DNA of 64,000 bases, taken from assembly GCF_030253575.1 (NCBI RefSeq), contig NC_080562.1, positions 28,369,852 through 28,433,851 on the forward strand, read 5' to 3'. The notes beneath the pieces were generated by a model that had not been told where the DNA came from, ran no database searches, and saw only the letters and a list, made by a program, of their open reading frames with translations. Below are positions 36,117-49,085 of the stretch, in pieces. The DNA comes from Rhododendron vialii. Its lineage: Eukaryota > Streptophyta > Magnoliopsida > Ericales > Ericaceae. Each line of letters begins with the position of its first letter. The first letter of the stretch is position 1. The position numbers were made by a program, and so were the translations under genes.

Positions 36117-38051
36117 ACTATTTTTCTTCCCCTCTGGATAACTACTGACGTACTTTGAGAATTCGAGAGGTCTAAATCATTGCCCATGGACTTGACTCTC
36201 CTCTAGAGTTTCTATTTATTTTTATTTTTTAAAATTTCAATAGTTCTTGCCAACTACTTACCAAGAAGAAAATAGTTCTTCTTGGTTCCCAATCGGAGTT
36301 GGAAAGTTTTAGTTGGATTGTTTTCTTCAACGGACAACAAAAGAGTGAAAAGATGATGGCAAGAGGATGTCGGAACCCTACTTTCTTCACATAGATTCAA
36401 TGTTGGAGAAAGCTATGGTACACCTGGGTCATGTATGGTACAGATTTTATACACTTTTTTGCTGTTTTTTACACATTTTATTGGTGTATGTTGCATTCTT
36501 TTATTTAGTTACGCAAGGATGTACCTTGGAAGTATATGGTACACACATTTTATTGGGTCATGTTTTTTTTTTTTTGTACATAGTAGGCATATTTTGTACG
36601 ATACACGTAGTTTTGGTTCATTCGTTACGCAATTTTTTTTGGTGAAGTTACGAATACAGTAAACCCCAAAAGAGTTGCATATATTTTCTGGTAAGTTACG
36701 CCTTTTCTTGATCCCATTCACTAATAGAAAGGATTTCCAATCTCATTCTCAAGCTGCATGAGAGAGATTCTGGTTATGTATCTGGACGAAGATATCGCAC
36801 CAGAGGTTGAGTCAAAACTTCAATATTTCATCATTTCTTTGTTATCATCCTTGACAATACTTGTAGAAAAATCAGCAGGCTATATGTTCCTTAGCATGCA
36901 AATGATGAAACCTGAGATAATCCAAATTTATTCTAGGTATTATCAACAGCCGCTTACCTCGTGGAGAAGTATTTGAATGATTCTACTTGCTCCTATGTCG
37001 GTACATAGATGGAGCCATACAGGATAGCCGGTAGACCACTGCGAACCCTGTGCAAGGTTTTTATTAGTTAGGTAGGGGAATAAAAAGATTCCAGACAACT
37101 GCTCAGATCAATTTCAAGTACGTGACAATAAGCCATTAACTGAAATACAAGATCTTAAGTAACTTTTATGGTGAAAAAGACAATAAGCCAATAACTGCAA
37201 TTATCGCCCGACACGATTTGTGAAAGGGGTTAATTTGCAGAACTTTCCACACAATCCTGGCCATTGTGTCACCCAATGTATGACTTTGTTTCTATTAATC
37301 AGTAATCTTATGATCAAGTAGTCGGAAGTTAAGAGGCATATGATGTGACCACAAGCTTCATTGTGTGATGAAGAAAACACAGCACTTTAATTTGCAGAAA
37401 TTTGTTTCGGCAACAAATCAAAACTTTCAGAAGAAATGCCAAGAATTCCAAATTTTCATTGAGGAAAATATCTCCAACCCAGCAAACACTGTCAAACACA
37501 ACTACTTACATGATCCAATTCTCCTTAGGGAGCTGTGTGACAGAAGTTTTTTATTTTTTATTTTGGAAGAGTTGAAAGAGAGCGGAATCATGTTCTTTTA
37601 ATCTTTTCTCAGCTGCCTTTAAACATGTGCTATATTGTGATTTCCTTCTAAACAACTCTATGAATCCATGATTGGCATATAGACCTACTGTACCATTTGA
37701 AGGTTTTTCTTGTCTTGTTCACAGAAGCTGGTAATGAAATAAGAGACCACCAGAAAGTCAACCAGGATTGTTTAGAAAAACAGACCTTTCAAACTAGCAG
37801 AAAATCATCGTCATGGATTAGGTGTGGACCTTCAACAAGAAAATTGACCCTTTCAAGATGCAGAAAGGGAGAAAAGAATCACTGATTTTGTTTATGCAGG
37901 GCGGTAACTAACTGATAGCGACTGAAGAAATGTAAAATAAACACAGCACTTTTTCAGTACACATAACCTTCCATGCACTCCTAGGACATTATGCTTTCAA
38001 AATCTTCATGAACTAATGCTACAAAATTAGCTCTGCAGTGCCAAACCAAAA
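36117..38051. other. Spacer upstream of the RLK gene, no gene seen
   Basis: AT-rich sequence with locally repeated words (GGGTCATGT, GGTACA) around 36420-36560. None of the short frames is convincing. The last few hundred bases should hold the RLK promoter, but I see no clear TATA box that I would commit to. Confidence 0.4.
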
Positions 38052-41000
38052 ATGACAGCCTTTGTCTATGCCATCATCATTGCATTGGTCTCTTCTTTTG
38101 ATTCTTTTTCGCATGCTTATTCTGACAATAGAAAATTTGGAGGAGGAGGATGTGAGGCAGTGGCTCTCTTGACATGGAAAGCTAGCTTTGAAAATCACAG
38201 CCAATCTCTCCTGTCATCATGGAATGGAAGTGATCATTGCAATTGGGCTGGAATTGGTTGCAATAAGGCCAGTAGAGTCATCCATGTAGACCTTGAGAAC
38301 TTTGGTTTGAGAGGTAAGCTTTCCACTTTAAGCTTTGCTTCCTTTCCTCATCTCCTCAGCCTTGACCTTTCAAACAACTCATTCTACGGGACCATCCCTC
38401 CAGCGATTGGTAGCCTTTCGAGACTCACGGACCTTAACTTGTCCAACAATCTTCTTTCAGGAGTGATCCCATCAGAAATGGGAATGCTCAGTTCTCTCAG
38501 CGAACTCTCTTTGCAATCTAACCAACTCATGGGTTCAATACCTCCATCTCTAGGAAAGTTGGGTAATACGACTGTATTATGCCTTTTCGGAAACCAACTT
38601 TCTGGACCCATTCTGGAACAAATTGGGATGCTTACATCTCTTATTGATCTCGACCTATCTGAAAACAATCTCACAGGTTCTATCTCTACTTCTATAGGAA
38701 GCTTGTGCAACCTGATCAGTCTATACCTTGATGACAACCACCTCTCAGGATGTATCCCTTCCACTATTGGGAACTTGACGAGCCTCAAAGTGTTGTCTTT
38801 GCATCTAAATCAACTATCATGCTCAATCCCCCCTGAATTAGGAAAGCTGAGCTCCCTTACTAATCTAAGATTGTCAGCTAACAAACTCATTGGCTCTCTT
38901 CCTCTGGAGTTGGACAACCTTACGCATTTGGAGAACTTCGATATATGTTACAACAAGCTCACAGGTCATCTACCAAAGAATCTATGCCTCGGCGGATCAC
39001 TTGAAAGTTTGCTTGCATTCCACAACTCCTTAATAGGTCGTATCCCTAAAAGCTTGATGAATTGCACAAGCTTATGCCATGTAAGGCTTAATCGAAACGA
39101 ACTCACGGGAAACATATCAAAAGATTTTGGCTTACTCCCAAACATGTATTATATTGACCTGAGTTATAATTTTTTCTATGGAGAGCTTTCTATGAACTGG
39201 GGGAAGTCCTATAACTTGACTCTCCTCAGGATCTCCGACAATGAACTTTCTGGACAGATATTGCCTGATCTTGCAGGTGCAACTCAGTTACAAGTACTTG
39301 ACCTCTCTTCAAATCATCTAGTCGGGGAGATTCCAAGTACGTTGGGGAAGTTGATTTCATTGTTTGATCTAAATCTAAGAGGGAACAAACTTTCCGGAAA
39401 CATTCCAGCAGAAATTGGCAGCCTATGTAAGTTGCAACATCTTGACTTGGCAGGAAACAATCTTAGTGGGTTGATTCCAAGGCAGTTGGGGCAAAGTGTG
39501 AATCTAATTAAGTTGAGATTGAGCAGAAATTCACTGACAAAGGCTATTCCAATAGAAATAGGCCAACTACGTTTTCTTCAGAATCTTGACCTTGGAAACA
39601 ATTCATTAACAGGTGAGATACCACAACAGACGGGAAATTTGCAAAGCTTAGAGATATTAAATCTCTCCCACAATAGGCTATCTGGTTCTATCCCATCCTC
39701 TTTCAGTGGAATGTCAAGTTTGACATTTGTTGATATATCTTACAATCACTTGGAGGTCCTCTGCCCGAAACCCGAGTCTTTCAACATGCCCCATTTGAGA
39801 CATACAGAGATAATGATGGATTATGTGGCAATCAAACTGGTTTAATGCAATGCTCACCTATAATGAACAATGGGGCTAAAGGCCATACCAAAGTTGTGCT
39901 TTCGGTGGTAGGCTCTGTGTTAGGCATTTTGTTACTCCTAGGTGTTGCGATTTTGTTTGTTTTTTCCAAAAGAATGGGCAACAAAGAAAGTGAGCCCAGA
40001 AGAGGAACTACTGAAAACTTGTTTGTGATATGGAGCTATGATGGGAAACTGGTTTATGAAAACATCATTGAAGCAACGGAGGACTTTAATGCCAAACATT
40101 GCATAGGTGTGGGAAGACAAGGCATGGTGTATAAAGCTGAGTTTCCTAGTGGTCAAGTTGTTGCAGTGAAGAAACTTCATACTTTGCAAGATGGAGAGTT
40201 GGCTAATCTATCTAGTTTTACTACGGAGATACGTGCGTTGACAGAGATAAGACATCGGAATATCATAAGGCTCTATGGATTTTGTTCTCATCCACGACAC
40301 TCGTTGTTGGTTTATGAGTTCTTGGAAAGGGGGAGCTTGCTCAAGATACTTAGCTATGAGGAAGAAGCATTGGGTTTTGAGTGGAGTAAAAGGGTGAATG
40401 TTGTTAAAGGTTTGGCAGATGCTTTGTCTTATATGCACCATGATTGTCTGCCTCCGGTCATTCATCGTGATATATCAAGCAAAAATGTTCTGCTAGATTC
40501 AGAATGCGTAGCTCATCTCTCTGATTTTGGCACTGCTAGACTTATAAGCCCTCAGTCATCCAATTGGACTTCATTTGGGGGAACCTTTGGCTATGCTGCT
40601 CCAGGTTTGGCATGTTTTTTAATTTTGTTTATTTGCTTGGCTTGGCATGTTCTTCGGTTAATACATTAAAAATGTAATTCCTAGTTTCAAATCTTCTTGG
40701 CATACATTCAAATCAGCATGCTAAGCCTTCTCAACAATTCTTCACTTATTTTTATACCTCTATGTGGTTTGCTTTTGCTTTGTTGCAGAACTAGCTTACA
40801 CAATGGACGTGAATAAAAGATTGGATGCTTATAGCTTTGGGGTTGTAACACTCGATGTATTAATGGGGAGGCATCCAGGCGATCTCCTCTCTTCTCTTTC
40901 CTTGTCCTCAGGGTTGTCATCATCATCAGATTTATCTCCACCCACTGCCAACAATATATTGCTGATAGACATATTGGACAAACGCCTCCCCATTCCAAGG

Positions 41001-41189
41001 AATCAGGTGGCAGGAGCAGTGGTTTTTGCGGCAAAGCTAGCATTGGCATGTTTGCATCCCATTCCACAGTGTCGACCAACTATGCAAAGAGTTTCTTTGG
41101 AACTAGCAAAAGAAAGCCCACCATTGCAATACGCATTGCCCATGATTACACTAGTACAACTCTATAATGTCAACTTTCTGACATCCTAA
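38052..41189 (+). CDS. LRR receptor-like kinase (MIK2-like), one frameshift
   Basis: A plant plasma-membrane receptor kinase. The ATG at 38052 opens a signal peptide (MTAFVYAIIIALVSS). Next come the LRR cap (ALLTWKASFENHSQSLLSSW, CNWAGIGC) and about 20 LRRs (LxxLxLxxNxLxGxIP) up to about 39750. At 39751-39757 one base is missing relative to the family's HLEGPLP, so the ectodomain frame runs on to a stop at 39845. The other frame carries the C-terminal cap (DNDGLCGNQTG), a transmembrane segment (about 39897-39962, VVGSVLGILLLLGVAILF) and the kinase: P-loop IGVGRQGMVYKAE, VAVKKL lysine, HRDISSKNVLL, DFGTARL. A 184-bp intron (40605-40788) splits AAP from EL, and exon 2 ends with RPTMQRVSLELA at 41189. 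The RD-type kinase core looks intact. Similar in layout to Arabidopsis MIK2 (At4g08850) type. Either a recent pseudogene or an assembly error. Confidence 0.85.
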
Positions 41190-41789
41190 GCACTATATTT
41201 TTTCTTGATTTTATTTTGGATCCCCATCTTCTATGTTAAATTTGAGTTTCAGTCTCATTTAGTGTCACTTGTTGTGCCCTTTGCTGCAATCAACATTGTA
41301 GTGACATAAAATTCGTCATTTCTGTAACATAACCATGCTTAGCAGTAAAAATAAGGATGATACATACCTATTGTCATACCATGAAATTCAAAATGAATTG
41401 GCAGCACATGTATTTCTGTCCTCTGCAGAAGTAGAAGGATACTCGGACTTAGCCACTATTCTCTGGGGTAGTTGTTAACTTCTAAGATTTATGATCTATT
41501 GTGATACATAAATGACACGATCAGTTACTTTGCAAACTCAATAAAGTGAACATATGTTCATGTTTCTCTAAAATTAGATCTCATACCTATAGGTAGTATG
41601 TTGATTCAATAGAAATTGTGTTTTACTACATTTTCAGTTGAAAACATCACGGGGAGGACAATTTTTTGCTTCATGATAAAGCCGTTCAATGGCAAGTTTC
41701 TTCAGATTGAAGAAACAAAATATGGTTCTAAAATTAAGTCAAGGAGGCAAGTCGATAGGAAACATATGCATGACCGTGGAGATCGCATA
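41190..41789. other. Spacer between RLK and TULP pieces
   Basis: AT-rich RLK 3' flank, no gene seen. The TULP similarity begins near the right end. Confidence 0.4.
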
Positions 41790-43425
41790 TAGCCCCCGAA
41801 AGTTCTTCATCTCCATTTGCATTGTTGGTTCAGGAGAGCCATTGGGTGGATTTGCCACCTGAGTTGGTTCTTGTCATAATTCAGCGACTAGAAGCTAGCC
41901 AGACCTTGTGGCCTGCCCAGAGGGATGTGGTTGCTCGTGGCTGCAGTTTGGTTGTGGAGGGAGACAAAGACAGAGGTCATGAAAACTCCTGAGCAATGCG
42001 GGTGCTCACTTTCCCCATCTCAGTAATTTTGAGCCTCAACATCCCCTTAATGTTTCCCCCTTCCCTACCCCCATTCTTCTGTTTGTTTTTGTTAACCGTT
42101 TTTTTTCCTTCAATTTTTGTGTGCCTGCTTTCTGCATACTGAATTGGTGGTTCTTTGATTCCATATTACCTCGACTTTTGAATATCAGCCAAGACCAAGA
42201 GATTCTCTAATCCTATGCTTTATGAAAAGGGAAAGGGGAACTTCTTTTTGTATCTTTTGTATCTGAGTCCTGGTAAGTAAACCTATGATTTCTCTTTCTT
42301 TATTCCATGACTCAACTTTTATTGTCTAACTTGAATAAACATCATGATGCGTTTGAAAGTTTGTACTACATATCTTATTTGACTGTGACTGTCTAGTCCT
42401 GATTGATAATGCTATATTAACATAACTTCATTTCTCGTCCTTTGTTTTGTTATATTATCCTTTAAATCGATCTTTTTGATGTCTCTATATTATCGTTTTT
42501 TGGTTCCATTATGTATGATAAGTTTTCAATTTGATTTTGAGAACTGGTTCAAATTAGCTGTGCATGATATAAAATGCTGGGATATTTTTCTTCACAATAA
42601 TATACCTAATTTTCCCTCTCAAAACTTTAGACCATTAGACGCACATAAGGTGCCTCTAGCTGATGATTTTATTTTTGCTTCCAGCACTGTCAGGGGTTTT
42701 CAGCAAACTGTAGTTGGCGGCTGCAAGAAAGATCAGAAGTACAACAAGCACAAAATTTATACATCCTTGGCAGCTGATGATTTCTCTCAAGCTAGTGATA
42801 TGTATTATGTATATTGGTAGATTGTTGCTTGTAAGATCCACATCCTTTTCTTTGCATCATTTGATTCAATTTTCAGGCAATTAATTGGCAACATCTTGAA
42901 CAGGTCAAATTTACTTGGGACCAAGTTCAGTATTTATGATTGCCAGCAACGATCAAGGAGAATGCTTTGCTCAATGCACTCAATCCCCATCTCTAAGGGT
43001 CGATCACTTCGACATTGCTATCCAATACAGCAAGTATCTTCTAGAGTTTCCAACTCACAATGTGGCTACAATATCTTCTCAGCTCATGTTCTTCGTACCA
43101 CAGGACCAAGGAGAATGCTTTGCGCAATGCACTCAATCCCCCATCTCTGCAATTTAAGAAGGGGGCACTGCTCCAACTCCATCAACCTTCCTCAGTTGCG
43201 TTGATGAGCATTGCTCATTTTCTCAGCTGCAAAAGGGAAAGAGGTCTTAAAATTTGGCTCCAGTAGTCCTTGTGAGCCACTTGAATCAGTCCAAAGAGAC
43301 CCATTGATGGTGAAAAACAGAGCTCCTAAATGGCCTGAACAGTTGTAGTGTTGGTGCCTTAATTTCAAAGGACGTGTCACAGTGGCTTCTTTGAAGAATT
43401 TTCAGGTGGTGGCAGCTGTTGAACC
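41790..43425 (+). pseudogene. Tubby-like F-box protein pseudogene
   Basis: Plus-strand pieces of a plant tubby-like protein (F-box plus phosphoinositide-binding tubby domain). The F-box is at 41845-42040: LPPELVLVIIQRLEASQTLW, PAQRDVVA, then in shifted frames TPEQCG and LTFPIS. Tubby domain: about 42755-42810 (SLAADDFSQASD), 42896-42955 (RSNLLGTKFSIYDCQ), 43056-43140 (YNIFSAHVLR, GPRRMLCAMHSIP) and 43300-43425 (VKNRAPKWPEQL, stop, [20 protein letters not shown]). A stop replaces the glutamine codon before CWCLNF, several frames shift, and the C-terminal FAICLSSF part is missing. The RRM-CxMHSIP segment is duplicated (42955-42995 and 43108-43146). Long dead. Confidence 0.88.
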
Positions 43426-43449
43426 ATGCCTTCTTTCCATTAGAGATGG

Positions 43450-44293
43450 AGTTGGATATACCTCTTCTTCCTCCAGCGGCTTTTGTTCTGCATCAAAGGC
43501 AACGCTCGGATGCATTTGGGTTGCTACTTCTGAGCCTGGCACTACACTGAGAATCTCACTGACACCAATGATCTTCTCTTTGCTCCAGTCTTCTTGCAGA
43601 ATTTCAATCTGATTCTTGAAGGGACCTGATTTCAGAAATTCACATGAGAAAAATCTAATTTCTGGGCAAGGACAGGGGTCTCCTAGCTGCTGTGTATGTT
43701 TGCACTGTTTATGTTACACATATGATGCTTCCGAACGTTCTGCTGGTATAATGTTGGACTGAAAGGTCATTTGGCTCAGATGTTCTCTGAGCATTTAGAA
43801 CATTCTCAGATGCTGTTTCTCTCTTCGGATGCAGCTCTTCCCAGACCTAGCCGGCTTTTGTTCTTCTTCAGACACAGACAAGATAGACTCACTGTTTAAA
43901 GGTCATTGGGCCCTGAGTTATGGGTTGTAAATTTTCTGAGTGACTGCATCTGCTGGTGCTGATTGTGCTGGAGTGGCTGTGAAAGATGGAGAAGAAGGTG
44001 GCAGTGAGGATGTTTGGACTAAAGTCTGAGACGCTAAGTTGGGTGGTCTCTGAGCAGGTGTGGTGGTGGTGGTGGTGGGCTGGGTAGCGCCTGTTGGACT
44101 TTCGGCTTCTGATGGTGCTGGTGTAGTAGGTGATCGTGGTGGCCGAGGAGGAGCTCGTTTCTTGTATCCAGGGGAACCAAAAGCATAAGCTCCACTTTGT
44201 ATATTTTTCCTTTTCAGATTTGCAAGACAATTGAGGAAAACAGGGGACCGAAAAACTGCAATTAGCAATTATTAGATTCGCATGAGAGCACAT
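43450..44293 (-). pseudogene. Unidentified coding-like region, proline/threonine-rich
   Basis: The minus strand shows two open stretches. 43918-44268 has GSPGYKKRAPPRPPRSPTTP and a run of six threonines within a P/T/S-rich tail. 43450-43640 has [20 protein letters not shown] and an acidic end (EEEE). They may be parts of one gene, with a decayed stretch between them. I do not recognise the family. The region abuts the end of the tubby pseudogene in the opposite orientation. Confidence 0.35.
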
Positions 44294-46500
44294 CTCGACT
44301 AGGAGAGTAGTCTAGAATCTAATATTTTTATGACCTCCGCCAGTAAAATGAAGGATTGCTTAATCGTCACAAGAAAAGAAAAGAAAAAAAGACCAAGCTT
44401 ATGCCTTCCAACTACCAAAGATGAAGCATATCTAATCTCTTCGAATAGAATCACAAACCAGACACTAATTGAGGAGTCATAACTGCAGTATATTGCTCAT
44501 TTAATGACCATCCTTCTAAAGAGCATATGTTTACCTCAGCAATTGCAAGATTGAGCAATTCCCATTGGTGGTTAGATAAACCTCATGCATCTATCTCCTT
44601 ATCTTTTGGAAAATTCCATCAGCAAAAGATCCTTTTACTCCTTTTCCGCTCTGATTGCCCAAATCTCTGTTCCCTTTATTCCAAGGTTCCTTCCAGTGTG
44701 GATGAGTGGGCCATGTATTGGTTGGTGGATTCCAGCTACTCAAAATCCAAACAGCTTACAAGGTTGTTTCTACTTCAAAATAATATGACTCATTGAAGCT
44801 AAAGATGTCGAGTTATCCGGCCTTACAGTTGATTTAAATTGGTGAAATTATGAAGCCAAAAAAGTAGTATGTATGCTACAGAAAAAAACATTGATTGGTG
44901 CTATCTCTACTCGGGTATCTGTTACATACGCACACATTAAACATGTACGCGGCGATTTAGAAATGTAACTTAAGGATCATTCACGGACAAGTATGTGGTT
45001 GAGTCATATGTGGATGAATCTCAATGATCATAACCATCTTTATTATATTGGTTTATGGACATGGCTAGATGCATATTGGTAGCACCTATATATATCTCAT
45101 GATCGAGCAGAAGTATATTAAAATATTGGTCCAAAATCTCCTAAGTGTTGCTTCTCATTTGCTCTTGTTGTTCTAAGTCTTGTTTGTCAATGTAGATATG
45201 GAGTGGGTCACACCCAAAAAGAATCTGGTCCGTGAATTAAAATTCTAGTTAAAATTCTAAATATGCAGCATTGTTGTGCTAATGAAGGCTATACAAAAAC
45301 ACCCACCATGGGAAAAGCCTATTCGGAATAATAGTTCAATCATAGGGAAGGATCCAACTCAGAAGATCCTTTCTGAAAGAGGGGGAAAAAGGGTGGAGTG
45401 GAACCCATTGACATCAACTCTCTGAGATGGACCAGAGATGATAAGGATTCTAGATATGAAAGCAATGGTGTACTTTTTATACGGATTCCCAGTGCCATTG
45501 GCTTGAATATAACCCCTGAGAAGTGCCCACCACGGCCTGCATGTGCATGGGTAGTATCTCAAAGCAAAGGACCCAAGTTGGGTCTACCCTCACCTTCCTT
45601 TTAGGGAAGAAACACAACTTGATTAAGCACCTGTTAAAATGATATGAGCATTAGTTTTATTAAAAACAAAAATTTGTTCAACTCAAGATTTCATATGAAG
45701 AAGACATCGGGTTCCAAGATGAGGAGATAAAACTCAAAGCACAAAATTCTCAGCTGCGTTAGTCAGCAGTAAGCAAAAGGAATAATATGGCAAATCACAG
45801 GAATTTAATCAACGCTGCTCTCATGGATTCCCCGTCAAAGTGCTCAGATGGTTACTCTTGCCCCAAAGGCAGTTTTTTCCCCGGCATATAGAAGGCTTAA
45901 GTCGGGAAAAAAAAAAAAACTTAATAGCACGAGTAGAGGGCATAAGTTATTATAAGGCCTCTAAGGGCATTAGTAGATTTAAACTTTCATTAGCAGCAAG
46001 TAACTACTATTGCAGTATCATTTGTATTGCCATATCATTTATCCCACATTGTGTTTTCACTTATGACTATTCACTTCCTACTCTGAGAATGATGAAGATA
46101 GTTTTTGCAAAGTTGATGGGAATATGGAATAAGAAGATATTAGGATCCCATTAAATGTGACAGAATATCTAAGCGAATTTATTCTTGTGATAGGGATTCA
46201 CATTGTTGGCGCATCGATCTCAATGGCTAGGCTTGGAATTGAGGGATCTAATCCCCACCATCTGGGTGAGTTCCCTAAATCCACTTGCAGACGATATTAT
46301 TAAAAGACGAGAAAATGACTTTTCAAAAGGAATTCAGAAAGAGCTTGTCCTTTGACACTCTTCTTTGATTCTCGTACTCTATCTTCTCCTTCTTAGCTTT
46401 GTTTCATGTTGTGACCTCTACGCAAATGAATCAAATCTTGCTTTACCTCCCCCCAAAGACGAATAAATAAATAAACTACCGAATTACTCCTCTCTTACCA
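44294..46500. other. Spacer, no gene seen
   Basis: AT-rich sequence. Frames such as 45398-45604 are short and match nothing I recognise. Confidence 0.4.
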
Positions 46501-46521
46501 GTTACCACATTTTCCTCTTTA

Positions 46522-46529
46522 TATATAAA
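46522..46529 (+). promoter_or_regulatory. TATA box of the RADIALIS-like gene
   Basis: TATATAAA lies about 180 bp upstream of the ATG at 46710, followed by a pyrimidine-rich leader (CTTCTCCCTTTACTG) typical of plant 5' UTRs. Confidence 0.6.
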
Positions 46530-46709
46530 AGTTGCCATGGCAATCTCTTACCCATACCAACCCCTTGACTTCAGTCTTCTCCCTTTACTGAGAGGACATA
46601 CTTTACTCTTGCAAATTTCTTCCCTTCTATTGACTATTTTTCACTTTTGTCTCCATCGCTTTTCTTACACTGAACTCCTCTGAATTCTTACTTGTGGTCA
46701 CTAATAGAA

Positions 46710-46991
46710 ATGGCATCAAGCTCTATCACTTCTTCGCGTAGTTCTAGCTCGTCGTGGACACCCAAGCAGAACAAGCAGTTCGAGGAGGCTTTAGCCTATT
46801 TCGACAAGGACACACCAGATCGCTGGCAAAATGTAGCCAGGGCAGTGGGTGGAAAATCAGCAGAGGAAGTAAAAAGGCATTACGAGATCCTTCTGAAGGA
46901 CATCATGCAAATAGAATCTGACCAAGTCCCTCTGCCCAGTTACAGGTCCGGTGGAAACAATGGTAGAGCCATTTATAATGGCCAGAGGTAG
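46710..46991 (+). CDS. RADIALIS-like SANT/MYB protein
   Basis: A 93-residue protein with a serine-rich N-terminus ([16 protein letters not shown]) and one SANT/MYB-type repeat (residues about 16-64): [40 protein letters not shown] and YEILLKDI. The third aromatic is a tyrosine, as in the RADIALIS/RL group of small single-repeat proteins, which in snapdragon (RAD) antagonise other MYBs by competing for shared partners. The ATG at 46710 is preferred over the in-frame ATG at 46692 because family members start MAS(S). A TATA box lies upstream and the frame is intact, so this is a plausible functional gene. An intron in the 3' UTR is common in the family; GGTAGTG after the coding region at 46987 could be a donor, but this is not certain. 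Confidence 0.9.
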   Translation: MASSSITSSRSSSSSWTPKQNKQFEEALAYFDKDTPDRWQNVARAVGGKSAEEVKRHYEILLKDIMQIESDQVPLPSYRSGGNNGRAIYNGQR

Positions 46992-48116
46992 TGTTATGGT
47001 AATTCTCTTCACCCATCGCTCAACAAAGTCCAAAGACTCCAAACAATATATTTGCATTGCATTCTTGAGTTTTCTGTACTGCTATTCAAGGGATTGTGTG
47101 CCATGATCCAATCAGCTAGTGCCAGAAAATCTATTTTGTACTTGTACCATCTACGTTCCATTTGTTACAACAGGCTAGAATTAGGAAAAAAGTCCACTAG
47201 ACAGACCATATGTGGAAACAAATTAGGCTGTATATTTGCATTAGAAATGTTTAATCAATCCACACTCACAATAGTTAACACATATCCTGTTCAAGTTAGG
47301 TCACCATTGTTACCATTTGTGGAAGCTAACATTGACACCGGTCGTGAAAACCCCTCCCAATTGAGAAGAGCTGAGCACCAGAAATAGTTTACAAAAGTAA
47401 ACATATCCATTCAACATCCAAAAGTAGTCCGCATGAAATCTACTCCTACTTGTTTTGGATCACATGCACATAGTCCTAGTTTTACATCTCCGGCCACCTC
47501 ATAAGACATGTATATTATCCCGTGATTCCTGTTTAGATAAAGATTGCCTATAGCCTCATCAGATTCTTTATCTATCCTTCAGATTCCAATGTTACCTTCC
47601 GCCATTTGTCCCCAGCCTCTCTCAAAACAATCGTTTGTTGGATATAGTTAGAATCTAATTTTTCTGTAGTCAGAATCCTCTATAAATGCATCAGGTTTCT
47701 TGCAGAACTAACGCACCTTTGTCTCCCTGCTTCATTTGTATATCAGCAGGCCAATGAAGAATCTGAAGCTCCAATGAAGTAAAAGATGCAGCTATGATAC
47801 ATAATAGATGGATTTTATTACAAGAACCAATGCATAAAAGTGTAAAGAGCATTGCTCGGAAGTGGTTATAGACTACTGTCGCCTCTTCGTTCTATCTTCC
47901 CATTGTTGGTACATTTTCAATTGATGCAGCCTAAACCTATGTGTAACTGTTTATGTCATCTTAACTTTTCTCTATTTTTTTTACCAAAACAAACAAAATC
48001 CATGTTGTAATGGGTTCTCTTATTCGAGACCATATTTAGAGTACTCCTAATGTTTTTGTTTTTACCCTTGGGTTGGTTTTTTTACTTGTGCATGTAAAAT
48101 AATCAAATAACCAAAC
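46992..48116. other. 3' flank of RL gene, no further gene seen
   Basis: AT-rich sequence, probably holding the RL 3' UTR. No recognisable coding sequence. Confidence 0.45.
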
Positions 48117-48497
48117 TGTCACACCCCAAAATGAGAAGTGACCGGCCATGAACCACAAGACCAAAGCTCGTAGAACATGCAGCCTAAAAATTCTATAAAA
48201 ACTCCCAAGCAAAGATCCACCAAACAGTCAATCATTTTTTCTTATTCAGAGCATCCCCAACCAATAAATTCCACAAAAAGAATGGGGCACAAACATCCCA
48301 TGAACCAAATAAAATCCAGTGATCCAACAGTAATAAAAGAATCCAGATGTCTGACAAAATATTTCAAATGCGGAAGCGATTAATAAAATAAAAATATGAT
48401 GAGACACCCTAAGGAGGTCAATATAAGAAATCCCCGAGATGCCACCAGTGTCCTCGCCTAATTCCCCAACTTGCCTGAAAAGAAGTTGGAATAAATC
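48117..48497 (-). mobile_element. Element D, left part: LTR relic split by element C
   Basis: Starts TGTCACACCCCAAAATGAG, the reverse of a typical gypsy LTR end (GGGGTGTGACA), and continues on the far side of element C at 56899. The target duplication AAATC of element C marks the break point. Confidence 0.6.
48493..48497. repeat. Target-site duplication AAATC (left) of element C
   Basis: AAATC directly before TGTAAAGACC. The same five bases follow the right LTR at 56894-56898. Confidence 0.93.
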
Positions 48498-49085
48498 TGT
48501 AAAGACCCGTATTTTAGGCCTATATTTTTTTTTTATATAATTGTACGGCTTGTCGAGATAAACGGTGTGGATATATGGAATGGCGTATTTGTGGAAGGAT
48601 ATAAAGGTAAATAGATGAGAGTTGCATGTGTGAGTGTGTGGTGTGAGGGCATGGGATTATTTCCCTCACCTCTATTATTCCCAGGGAACATCTTTCCCCT
48701 TTTCATTTTTTTTTTCTTCTTCTTTCTCTCGGCTGTCTCTCTCTCGGCTCTCCCTCTCTCTCGACACACACACTCTCTTTTTCCCTCTCCAACCCGGACT
48801 CAAAACCCATGGTAAATAACCTCCAAACCTTCATCCATTCACGTTGTTGAGCTTGAAATTTCGTGGGTTTCGCTCGGAGGAGGAGATTCGGTTGATTTTG
48901 AAGTTTTCGGAGTCTAGGGCTTGATCAATCGCTTGGGTTTCGATCGAATCACTTGAGGTAGGGAATTCTACCTCTCTTTATATGTTTTATGAGTGATTTA
49001 GTGCATAAATCGTGCTTGTAATGTTGTGTTTGAGTTTGGATTGAAAATTCGTAGTTGCTGTCAGAATTGTCTGTTTTTCCTGGTT

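Noticed and set aside
36367-36662. Hydrophobic overlapping plus-strand frames
   Set aside because: T-rich spacer with repeated words; composition explains the Phe/Leu/Tyr bias and there is no family match.
38384-38788. 134-codon minus-strand frame
   Set aside because: Antisense shadow of the LRR region of the RLK.
43889-44293. Frame with a histidine run (HHHHHH)
   Set aside because: Shifted-frame shadow of the threonine-rich frame at 43918-44268, which has the more protein-like composition.
45398-45604. 68-codon plus-strand frame
   Set aside because: Short, no recognisable family, no supporting promoter or splice context.
48533-48819. CT-rich frames near the start of LTR C (repeated at 54326-54612)
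   Set aside because: LTR leader sequence, low complexity, present identically in both LTRs and degenerate in LTR A.
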